A stretch of DNA of 64,000 nucleotides, from NCBI GenBank assembly GCA_017442785.1, contig JAFRZB010000047.1:30685-94684 (forward strand), read 5' to 3'. The position numbers and the translations under genes are program-made. Below the pieces are notes generated by a model. That model made no database searches. It saw nothing but the letters and a program-made list of their open reading frames with translations, and was not told the DNA's origin. Shown piece after piece: positions 16,845 through 23,972 of this stretch. Position 1 is the first letter of the stretch. Every line of letters begins with the position of its first letter. This DNA is from Bacillota bacterium. GTDB lineage: Bacteria; Bacillota; Clostridia; Peptostreptococcales; Anaerovoracaceae.

Positions 16845-17776
16845 TTCGATGCTCCCAGGAGCAGAGGCTCTGCCTCCTCCATAAGTTCCTTTATTATCTC
16901 TGCCGCAGGCTGTTCCTTCTTTACCATGGCGGCTATCTGGCCGGAGAGGAAGCATCCTCTCTCTTCGTCGCCCTCAACGGCTGCGAGCCTGAGGACGCCC
17001 GTTCCGAGAGCTTCCAGCTCATCGTCAGGCATTCCGCCGTATTCTGCCTCCCAGTACTTCTTCGCGAAAGGAGTGCGGAGCTGACGCACCGGGTGTCCGA
17101 GCCTCTTGCCCGTTACCATGGTGCAAAGGTCGGTGGCCTTGAGTATCTTCTTCTTGTAGTTGGGGTGCACGCCGCACTCGTAGGCGCTCAGGAACCTGGT
17201 CCCGAGCTGAACGCCGCATGCTCCGAGCATGAAGGCTGCCGCAACGCCTCTGCCGTCGGCTATTCCGCCTGCCGCTATTACAGGCAGGGGAGTGGCGTCG
17301 GCGATCTGGGGCACGAGGACCATCGTTGTGAGCTCGCCCACATGTCCGCCGCTCTCTCCGCCCTCAGCTATTACAGCTGTGGCGCCGAGCCTTGTCATCA
17401 GCTTTGCCATTGCAACGGAAGGCACCACGGGGATTACCTTTATTCCGGCTTCCTTCCATGCCGCCATGAACTTTGAGGGATTTCCGGCGCCGGTGGTGAC
17501 TACGTCCACCTTCTCTTCAACTACGACTTTAGCCACGTCGTCTATGAACGGGCTCATGAGCATTATGTTTACGCCTATGGGCTTGTCGGTGAGCTCTCTT
17601 GCGATCTTTACCTGTCCGCGGACGTATTCGCCGGGGGCGTTTCCTGCCGCAATTATGCCAAGGCCGCCTCCATTGGAGACGGCTGCTGCGAGCTTTCCGT
17701 CAGCTATCCACGCCATACCGCCCTGGAATACAGGGTACTTGATGCCCAGAATGCTGCATAACTCGGATCTTATCAT
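16832..17776 (-). CDS. fabK: Enoyl-ACP reductase II FabK (FMN-dependent)
   Basis: 314-residue TIM-barrel FMN protein of the 2-nitropropane dioxygenase/FabK group. It carries out the last reduction of each elongation cycle using NAD(P)H. Motifs: PVFQGGMAWI near the N-terminus, AEGGESGGHVGE (FabK-type His in the active-site loop), and the FMN-phosphate region VIAAGGIADGRGVAAAFMLGACGVQLGTRF. The start shares ATGA with the acpP stop. FabK in place of FabI is usual in Clostridia and some Bacilli, and this class is not blocked by triclosan. Confidence 0.93.
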   Translation of the reverse strand: MIRSELCSILGIKYPVFQGGMAWIADGKLAAAVSNGGGLGIIAAGNAPGEYVRGQVKIARELTDKPIGVNIMLMSPFIDDVAKVVVEEKVDVVTTGAGNPSKFMAAWKEAGIKVIPVVPSVAMAKLMTRLGATAVIAEGGESGGHVGELTTMVLVPQIADATPLPVIAAGGIADGRGVAAAFMLGACGVQLGTRFLSAYECGVHPNYKKKILKATDLCTMVTGKRLGHPVRQLRTPFAKKYWEAEYGGMPDDELEALGTGVLRLAAVEGDEERGCFLSGQIAAMVKKEQPAAEIIKELMEEAEPLLLGASKWVE

Positions 17777-18000
17777 TTTGCTTCCACCTTGCTCTGGATG
17801 AACTTGTCGAGGTCGTCGACTGTGGTAACGGGCTGGTCGAGGTCGATCTCTATTCCGAGGATGTCCTCAAGATTCATTACCATGTCCACTGTGTCAAGAG
17901 AATCGATCTTAAGGTCTGCGAATGTGCTTTCCGGCTTGATGTCGGCGATGTCGATGTCCATGCGCTCCGCGATGACCTTTGCTATTGTTTCAAAATACAT
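17773..18000 (-). CDS. acpP: Acyl carrier protein
   Basis: 75-residue acidic carrier. Ser34 in the KIDSLDTVDMVMNLED motif is the 4'-phosphopantetheine attachment site. It is the first gene of the operon with a strong GGAGGTAAAAAA ribosome site. It carries intermediates between all Fab enzymes encoded downstream. Length and charge are normal. Confidence 0.96.
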   Translation of the reverse strand: MYFETIAKVIAERMDIDIADIKPESTFADLKIDSLDTVDMVMNLEDILGIEIDLDQPVTTVDDLDKFIQSKVEAK

Positions 18001-18181
18001 TTTTTTACCTCCGTATTTTTATTGTTAAATTCTGCTGTTGTCGTCCAACGTGGATAAGTATACAGCAGGAGCAGTCCCCGGGTATTCCCCGAGCGTTCCA
18101 CAACAGTTCCATACCGAAAAAATATTGGGTAAAGTGCGGGTCAATATGTGTTATAATGTTGGCAAAGAGAGGAGGACTGAC
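18001..18181. promoter_or_regulatory. Divergent control region between acpP operon and NAD biosynthesis gene
   Basis: On the plus strand an extended -10 (TG at 18149-18150, TATAAT 18152-18157) lies 24 bases before ATG 18182, with GAGGAGGAC as ribosome site. For the minus-strand acpP operon a TATACT box (18063-18058) is the best but weak -10; no good -35 is seen. An inverted repeat CTGCTGT (18032-18038)/ACAGCAG (18062-18068) spans the likely operon start and could be an operator. Confidence 0.5.
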
Positions 18182-20668
18182 ATGTCTGCATCTAAGAAAG
18201 TAAAGACAGGTATAGCGTTCGGCTTCTTCATCCCGCTCCACAAGGGGCACGAGATGATGATAGAGCGCGCAATAAAGGAGAACGACCGCGCGATAATCGC
18301 CGTCTGCGGCTACAGGACAGACCGCGGAAAGGATTTCGTAGATTACGATACAAGGCTCAGGCTCATAAGGGAGATCTACAAGGACAACAAGAACGTCAAG
18401 GTCGTGAGGATGGACGACAAAAAGCTCGGCCGCGACGGTACCTTTGCCGGAGAAAACTGGAAGATCTGGGGAGAAGAGCTCTTTGCCCAGGCAGGAGAGG
18501 ATCCCTCAAAGGGAGACTACTGCTGGTATACCGGAGACGAGTCCTTCATAGAAAAGCTGAGCGCCATCTATCCCAAGCACCGCTTCGTCCTGCTGGACCG
18601 CAGCGATGTTCCTGTCAGCAGCTCAGAGATACGCGAGAACCCCGGCGCAAGCCGCAGTCTTATCAATCCCAGATTCGTGGAGTTCCTGGAGGAGAAGGGC
18701 ATAATACCCAAAGAATATCCTCTGGACATAATCATCACGTCCCTTCTGGAGACGGACCTCTACAAGTTCTCCATGGGGCAGGCCATATACCACCAGTTTC
18801 CGGGCTACAAGACCACCTGGACCTTCAAGTGCAGGAACAAGGACGTTCACTTTACCCCCGAGATGGTGGATGAGATACGCAGGCAGATAAAGGCGTACTG
18901 CACGCTGACGTTCAAGGAGGACGAGCTTGCGTATCTGGACAGCATTCGCTGGATCAAGGGCTCCTACGTGGACTTTTTAAGGCTCTGGCATCCTCTGTAC
19001 GAGGACTTCATAATAGGGACGGACGCAGAGTGCGGTCTTTCCATAGAGACCAAGGGCACATGGCTCAACACGTCCATGTATGAGATCCCGACTCTTGCCA
19101 TAGTGAATGAGGTCTATTTCCGCATGGCCTACGACCACGACGAGCTGATGAAGTCTTTCATCAAGAGGCTCGACGACAAGATAGAGGCTCTGGAGACAGG
19201 AAGGCTCAACATAGGCTCCTTCAGCGAGTTCGGCCTGAGAAGAAGGCTCTCCGCGCACGCGGAGGAGCTCGCCGTTATGCGCCTGAGGGACGCAAAGTTC
19301 AAGAACTCCACCTTCGTAGGGACATCCAACGTCTATCTGGCAAAGAGGCTCGGAGTTATGCCCGTAGGCACCATGGCTCACGAGTGGATAATGTGCGTGG
19401 GGCAGGGCAACCACAGGCACAACCCCGCATATTCCAACTGGTACGCTCTGGACGCCTGGGTAAAGGAATACGGCATACTCAACGGAACTGCGCTAACGGA
19501 TACCATAACAACTGACTGCTTCCTCAAGGACTTCCAGCTGACGTTCGGCACGCTGTTCTCCGGAGTAAGGCACGACAGCGGAGACCCGATAGTCTGGGGA
19601 GAGAAGCTCATAAAGCACTACGAGAACCTCGGGATAGATCCGAGGACCAAGACGCTCCTGTTCTCCGACAGCCTCAATTTCGTAAAGGCGGACGAGATCT
19701 ACAGGCACTTCGAGGGAAGGGCCAAGGTGGCCTTCGGAATAGGCACCTACATAGCCAACGACACCGACGTACCTGCGCTTAACATAGTCATGAAGACCAC
19801 GGTCTGCAACGGTCAGGACGTGGCCAAGGTGTCCGACACCCCGGGCAAGGGCATGTGCAAGAACCCGGATTACGTGGAATACCTGGAGCGCTGCATAAAA
19901 TGGAGGATGGAGCACGAGGGCGCTCCCAAGGCGCCTGCTTTCGATGCGGCTAAGGAGACAGAGAACGTCAAGCGCTGGATAAAGGACTGGTTCGAGGAGA
20001 ACGGCCCTAAAGCGAGCGCCGTGATAGGCATCTCCGGAGGAAAGGATTCCACTATAGTAGCCAGGCTCCTTGCAGACAGCCTCGGAAAGGACCGCGTGGT
20101 TGGCGTTCTGATGCCGGACGGCGTACAGAAGGACATAGCGGATGCAAAAAAGGTCGTGGAGACTCTCGGCATCAGGAGCGTGGTCGCAAATATCGGGGAG
20201 ACTGTCAAGGCTCTTAAGGCGGAGCTCGGAACGCACTTTGAGCTCTCAAACGACACCAGGATCAATATCCCGCCCAGGATCCGCATGACATGCCTCTACG
20301 CAGTGGCTCAGTCTCTTCCGGAGGGCGGCAGGGTGGCCAATACCTGCAATGCCTCCGAGGATTACATAGGCTACTCCACCAAGTTCGGCGATGCCGCCGG
20401 AGATTTCTCGCCCTGCAGCTCGTTCACCGTTACCGAGATGCTGCAGATAGGAGATCTTCTGGGACTTCCGAAGGAACTGGTGCACAAGACTCCCTCGGAC
20501 GGGCTCAGCGGAATGACGGATGAGGACAAGATAGGCTTTACCTATGCCGTTCTGGACCGCTATATCCGCACCGGAGAATGCGACGACGAGGCTACAAAAA
20601 ATAAGATCGACAAGATGCACAGCGCAAATCTGCACAAGCTGCAGCTGATGCCTGCGTATAAGAGATAG
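18182..20668 (+). CDS. Trifunctional NAD biosynthesis fusion: NadR-type adenylyltransferase + PncB + NadE
   Basis: 828 residues in three parts. Residues 1-175 form a NadR-like nucleotidyltransferase: GFFIPLHKGHEMMIERA carries the HxGH site, and SDVPVSSSEIRENP is the C-terminal ATP motif. Residues about 180-580 form a nicotinate phosphoribosyltransferase of the PncB type: LLETDLYKFSMGQAIY, GTMAHEWIMCVGQG, FSGVRHDSGDP, FGIGTYIANDTD. Residues about 590-828 form an ammonia-type NAD synthetase: PP-loop SGGKDST near 615, TCNASEDYIGYSTKFGDAAGD, and PSDGLSGMTDEDKIGFTYAVLDRYI. Together they cover nicotinate to NaMN, NaAD and NAD, in a chain order that differs from the reaction order. No glutaminase domain. 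ATG 18182 with GGAGG is preferred over a 48-residue upstream extension through the promoter. All key motifs look intact and no frameshift is visible. Confidence 0.9.
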   Translation: MSASKKVKTGIAFGFFIPLHKGHEMMIERAIKENDRAIIAVCGYRTDRGKDFVDYDTRLRLIREIYKDNKNVKVVRMDDKKLGRDGTFAGENWKIWGEELFAQAGEDPSKGDYCWYTGDESFIEKLSAIYPKHRFVLLDRSDVPVSSSEIRENPGASRSLINPRFVEFLEEKGIIPKEYPLDIIITSLLETDLYKFSMGQAIYHQFPGYKTTWTFKCRNKDVHFTPEMVDEIRRQIKAYCTLTFKEDELAYLDSIRWIKGSYVDFLRLWHPLYEDFIIGTDAECGLSIETKGTWLNTSMYEIPTLAIVNEVYFRMAYDHDELMKSFIKRLDDKIEALETGRLNIGSFSEFGLRRRLSAHAEELAVMRLRDAKFKNSTFVGTSNVYLAKRLGVMPVGTMAHEWIMCVGQGNHRHNPAYSNWYALDAWVKEYGILNGTALTDTITTDCFLKDFQLTFGTLFSGVRHDSGDPIVWGEKLIKHYENLGIDPRTKTLLFSDSLNFVKADEIYRHFEGRAKVAFGIGTYIANDTDVPALNIVMKTTVCNGQDVAKVSDTPGKGMCKNPDYVEYLERCIKWRMEHEGAPKAPAFDAAKETENVKRWIKDWFEENGPKASAVIGISGGKDSTIVARLLADSLGKDRVVGVLMPDGVQKDIADAKKVVETLGIRSVVANIGETVKALKAELGTHFELSNDTRINIPPRIRMTCLYAVAQSLPEGGRVANTCNASEDYIGYSTKFGDAAGDFSPCSSFTVTEMLQIGDLLGLPKELVHKTPSDGLSGMTDEDKIGFTYAVLDRYIRTGECDDEATKNKIDKMHSANLHKLQLMPAYKR

Positions 20669-20704
20669 TTCATCATTGTTTCAGTCATTTATGGAGGTTT
20701 AGAA

Positions 20705-21538
20705 ATGGCAGAAGTAATCTATAAAGTAGTATCCGGAGACAATCTCTCCAAGATAGCAAGGGCATACAACACCACGGTAGGCGACCTTGTAAAGTGGAAC
20801 AACATCAAGAATCCGAACCTCATTTTCGTGGGCCAGGAGATAAAGATCAATGTTCCCGATGCTCCTGCGGCTCCTGCAGCCGAGGCTCCGTATGTCACCT
20901 ACAAGATAGTGTCCGGAGACAATCTCACCAAGATAGCCAAGCAGTTCGGAACAACTGTGGACGCCATAGTAAAGCTGAACAACATTGCTAACCCGAATCT
21001 GATATTCGCTGGCGCGGATCTTAAGATACCCGTTCCCGACGCCAAGGCAGGCGGAGCCGGAGACATGCCCACAGAGGCCGAGATGAAGGCCCAGGCAGAG
21101 GCTGAGGCCGCAAAGAAGGCTGCAGAAGCCGCCGCGGCAGCAGAGGCCGCAAAGAAGGCAGCGGAAGCCGCCGCAGCCGCAAAGGCAGCAGAAGCAGAGG
21201 CCGCAAAGAAGGCAGCGGAAGCCGCTGCAGCAGCAAAGGCCGCCGCAGAAGCAGAAGCAGCAAAGGCTGCAGAAGCCGCTGCAGCCGCAGCCGCTCCTGC
21301 AAAGACAGCTGCAGGCAAGCCGCCGCTTCCTCCCAGGAAGACCGCTCAGTTCTCCGCCAACGCAGCCGCTCCTTCCCAGGCAGCAGCCAAGCCCGTCATT
21401 CCGCCTCAGGTAGCTGCTCAGCAGGCTGCCCAGAAGGCCGCTCAGGAAGCCCAGAAGGCTGCCGAGGATGCTCAGACCGCCGTCAAGGAGGAGAAGGCTA
21501 CCTTCGCGAGCAAGCTCTCGGGGCTCTTCAAAAAGTAA
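20705..21538 (+). CDS. Double-LysM protein with Ala/Lys/Glu-rich tail, no signal peptide
   Basis: 277 residues. Two LysM repeats at about 4-50 and 63-110 share (V)SGDNL(S/T)KIA and NPNLIF(V/A)G. A Pro/Ala linker lies between them. From about 118 to 200 the chain is nearly pure AEAAKKAAEA-type helix, like TolA-style rods, then a Pro/Ala/Gln-rich end. No signal peptide or membrane helix: the first LysM starts at residue 4, so export by the usual route is not evident. Ribosome site GGAGG. Followed by a strong terminator. Role unknown; it may be a cytoplasmic ligand-binding LysM protein or exported by another way. Confidence 0.8.
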   Translation: MAEVIYKVVSGDNLSKIARAYNTTVGDLVKWNNIKNPNLIFVGQEIKINVPDAPAAPAAEAPYVTYKIVSGDNLTKIAKQFGTTVDAIVKLNNIANPNLIFAGADLKIPVPDAKAGGAGDMPTEAEMKAQAEAEAAKKAAEAAAAAEAAKKAAEAAAAAKAAEAEAAKKAAEAAAAAKAAAEAEAAKAAEAAAAAAAPAKTAAGKPPLPPRKTAQFSANAAAPSQAAAKPVIPPQVAAQQAAQKAAQEAQKAAEDAQTAVKEEKATFASKLSGLFKK

Positions 21539-21553
21539 GCATATCGTCATGCG

Positions 21554-21588
21554 CAGCCGTCCGCTCGATGCGGGCGGCTGTTTTTTTT
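21554..21588 (+). terminator. Terminator after the LysM gene
   Basis: 11-bp stem 21554-21564/21570-21580 (one G.U pair) with a 5-base loop, followed by eight T. Confidence 0.93.
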
Positions 21589-21594
21589 CGCAAA

Positions 21595-21635
21595 TTGTTA
21601 ATTTTCTTTCAAAAGTCGTTTTTATTTGGTATAAT
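21595..21635 (+). promoter_or_regulatory. Promoter of the electron-transfer operon with a possible Rex half-operator
   Basis: TTTCAA (21607-21612), 17-base spacer, extended -10 TGG-TATAAT (21630-21635). The -35 overlaps a sequence at 21595-21612 whose left half is TTGTTAA, the known Rex half-site. The right half (CTTTCAA) matches the inverted half-site at only four of seven bases. Rex control by NADH/NAD would suit the genes downstream. The promoter is well supported; the operator is tentative. Confidence 0.55.
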
Positions 21636-21703
21636 ATCATTTACGTTCAACGAAGACACATAAATATGGGCCTGACGGTCCATTTAAAAAGAGGAGATCA
21701 ATA

Positions 21704-22207
21704 ATGTGTGAATGCAACAAGAAAAAGAGCGATCTGTCGCTGCTTTCCGGTGTCCTTGATGAATACGCCAAGGTGGAAGGCAGTCTGATCACGATACTCC
21801 AGAAGGCGCAGGATATCTACGGCTATCTGCCCATAGACGTGATATACCACGTGGCAGAGGCTACCGGCAATTCTCCGGCAAAGGTCCTGGGCGTAGCGAC
21901 GTTCTACACTCAGTTCCGCCTGCAGCCCATAGGCAAGTATCTGATCATGCAGTGCCAGGGCACGGCGTGCCATGTAAACGGTTCCGAGCGTATCGCCTCA
22001 GCCATTACCGAGGAGCTTGGGATAAAGGACGGAGAGACTACGGAGGACGGTCTGTTCACGCTCTCCAACGTAGCGTGCCTGGGATGCTGCTCGCTGTCAC
22101 CGGTAATGATGATCAACGGAGAGACCTACGGTACTCTCACCCCGGAAAAAACGATCAACATCCTTCGTGAGCTTCGCGAGAAGGCGGAAAAGGAGGGACA
22201 GGCATGA
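21704..22207 (+). CDS. NuoE-like [2Fe-2S] subunit of an NAD(H)-linked electron-transfer complex
   Basis: 167 residues. Helical N-terminal part, then a thioredoxin-like [2Fe-2S] domain with Cys in MQCQGTACHVNG and VACLGCCS. This is the NuoE/HydC pattern. Ribosome site GAGGAG. The ATGA overlap (22204-22207) couples it to the NuoF-like gene. In such complexes this subunit passes electrons to or from the FMN subunit. No hydrogenase large subunit is encoded nearby. Confidence 0.92.
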   Translation: MCECNKKKSDLSLLSGVLDEYAKVEGSLITILQKAQDIYGYLPIDVIYHVAEATGNSPAKVLGVATFYTQFRLQPIGKYLIMQCQGTACHVNGSERIASAITEELGIKDGETTEDGLFTLSNVACLGCCSLSPVMMINGETYGTLTPEKTINILRELREKAEKEGQA

Positions 22208-23961
22208 AGAAGATAGTCGTAGGCGAAGGCAGCTGCGGCATAGCCGCCGGCGCTGCCAAGGTCTATTCCGCGATAGAGCCTCTTATCGAGGGGAGCGGCA
22301 TAGAGCTTAAGATAACAGGCTGCATAGGAATGTGCTACCTGGAGCCGATAGTGGACGTCTATGAAGGAGACGCCCTGGTGCAGAGGCTCGTAAGGGTATC
22401 CGAAAAGGATGCTCAGGCAGTCGTAGACGCCGTAAAGAGCGGTGATTTCTCCGGCGTGGAAGAGCTTAAGATCCTGGAAGAGGACAAGGAGTTCCTCAGC
22501 AAGCAGACCAGGATAGCTCTCAGAAACTGCGGAATAGTAGACCCAACGGACATAAAGGATTACCAGAGGCGCGGCGGTTATGAGGCTCTTAAGAAGGTCC
22601 TCACCACCATGACTCAGGACGACGTAATAAACGTCATAAAGACCTCCGGTCTTGCAGGCCGCGGCGGAGCAGGCTTCCCAACATGGTTCAAGTGGAACGC
22701 AGCCAAGAATTCCGTAAGCAAGAGCGGCAGGAAGTACCTCATCTGCAACGCCGACGAGGGAGATCCCGGCGCTTTCATGGACCGCGCCGTAATAGAGAGC
22801 GATCCTCATAACCTCATCGAGGGCATGATGATAGGCGCATACGCCATCGGAGCCACCGAGGCGGTGGTATACGTCCGCGCGGAATATCCTCTGGCAATAG
22901 TCCGTCTGGAGAACGCCATGAAGGAAGCCCGCGAGAACGGAATGCTCGGAAAGAACATCATGGGCACAGGCTTCTCCTGCGACATGCGCATAAAGGCAGG
23001 CGCCGGCGCGTTCGTATGCGGAGAAGAGACAGCTCTTATCGAGTCCCTGGAAGGCAAGCGCGGAATGCCGCGTCTTAAGCCCCCGTTCCCGGCTCAGGCA
23101 GGATATAATCTTGAGCCCTCCAACATCAACAATGTAGAGACCTTTGCCAATGTTCCCTGGATACTCGCAAACGGCGGAGAGAAGTTCGCCGCGATGGGCA
23201 CAGAGGGCAGCAAGGGCACCAAGGTGTTCGCCGTAACAGGCAAGGTAAAGAAGGGCGGCCTCGTAGAGGTTCCCATGGGAATGACTCTCCGCGACGTCAT
23301 CTTCGGCATTGCCGGAGGCATCAAGGACGGCAAGAAGTGCAAGGCAGTCCAGATGGGCGGACCTTCAGGCGGCTGCATCCCTTATTCCATGTTCGATACC
23401 GTCATAGACTACAAGGCCCTGGGCGCTACAGGCGCCATAATGGGCTCCGGCGGTATGGTAGTAATGGACGAGAGCACCTGCATGGTGGGAATGGCCAAGT
23501 TCTTCCTGGACTTCACCACCAAAGAATCCTGCGGAAAGTGCGTGCCCTGCAGGATAGGCACCAAGCGTCTTAATGAGATACTCACCAGGATAGTAAACGG
23601 CGAAGGCAGGGAAGGCGACATAGAGCTTCTTGAGGAGCTTTGCCTTGCTGTTAAGGATGGTTCCCTGTGCGGACTCGGCCAGTCGGCTCCTAACCCGGCT
23701 CTTACCACCATCAGGTACTTCCGCGATGAGTATGAGGCTCACATAAAGGACAAGAAGTGCCCGGCCCACGAATGCACCGCACTCCTTAAGTATTCGATAG
23801 ATCCCGAGAAGTGCAAGGGCTGCACGCTTTGCGCAAAGAAGTGCCCGGCCAAGGCCATCGACGGAGAAGTAAAGAAGCCGCACGCCATACGTCAGCAGGA
23901 CTGCATCAAGTGCGGTCAGTGCTATGCGACATGCCGTTTCGGTGCGATATCGGTCGAGTAG
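22204..23961 (+). CDS. NuoF-like FMN/NADH subunit with C-terminal ferredoxin domain
   Basis: 585 residues. The N-terminal thioredoxin-like part has SCGIAAGA and TGCIGMC. The 51-kDa FMN/NADH domain is next, with GRGGAGFPTWFKW near 151 and GAGAFVCGEETALIESLEG. The ESCGKCVPCRIG [4Fe-4S] motif is near 441. A two-cluster ferredoxin tail (CKGCTLCAKKCP, CIKCGQCYATC) is at about 535-580. This is the HydB-type layout of bifurcating enzymes. With the GltD-like neighbour it most resembles the three-subunit Sporomusa-type transhydrogenase (Stn), which links NADH, NADPH and ferredoxin. That assignment rests on gene content. Confidence 0.92.
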   Translation: MKKIVVGEGSCGIAAGAAKVYSAIEPLIEGSGIELKITGCIGMCYLEPIVDVYEGDALVQRLVRVSEKDAQAVVDAVKSGDFSGVEELKILEEDKEFLSKQTRIALRNCGIVDPTDIKDYQRRGGYEALKKVLTTMTQDDVINVIKTSGLAGRGGAGFPTWFKWNAAKNSVSKSGRKYLICNADEGDPGAFMDRAVIESDPHNLIEGMMIGAYAIGATEAVVYVRAEYPLAIVRLENAMKEARENGMLGKNIMGTGFSCDMRIKAGAGAFVCGEETALIESLEGKRGMPRLKPPFPAQAGYNLEPSNINNVETFANVPWILANGGEKFAAMGTEGSKGTKVFAVTGKVKKGGLVEVPMGMTLRDVIFGIAGGIKDGKKCKAVQMGGPSGGCIPYSMFDTVIDYKALGATGAIMGSGGMVVMDESTCMVGMAKFFLDFTTKESCGKCVPCRIGTKRLNEILTRIVNGEGREGDIELLEELCLAVKDGSLCGLGQSAPNPALTTIRYFRDEYEAHIKDKKCPAHECTALLKYSIDPEKCKGCTLCAKKCPAKAIDGEVKKPHAIRQQDCIKCGQCYATCRFGAISVE

Positions 23962-23972
23962 GGGGTGCTGTG

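Noticed and set aside
18038-18181. 48-residue N-terminal extension of the NAD fusion protein
   Set aside because: It would be translated through the promoter; ATG 18182 has a strong GGAGG and starts just before the conserved domain.
20699-21640. Gly/Cys-rich 313-residue minus-strand frame
   Set aside because: Mirror of the Ala/Lys/Glu repeats of the LysM gene; Cys and Gly arise from the antisense of GCA/GCC codons.
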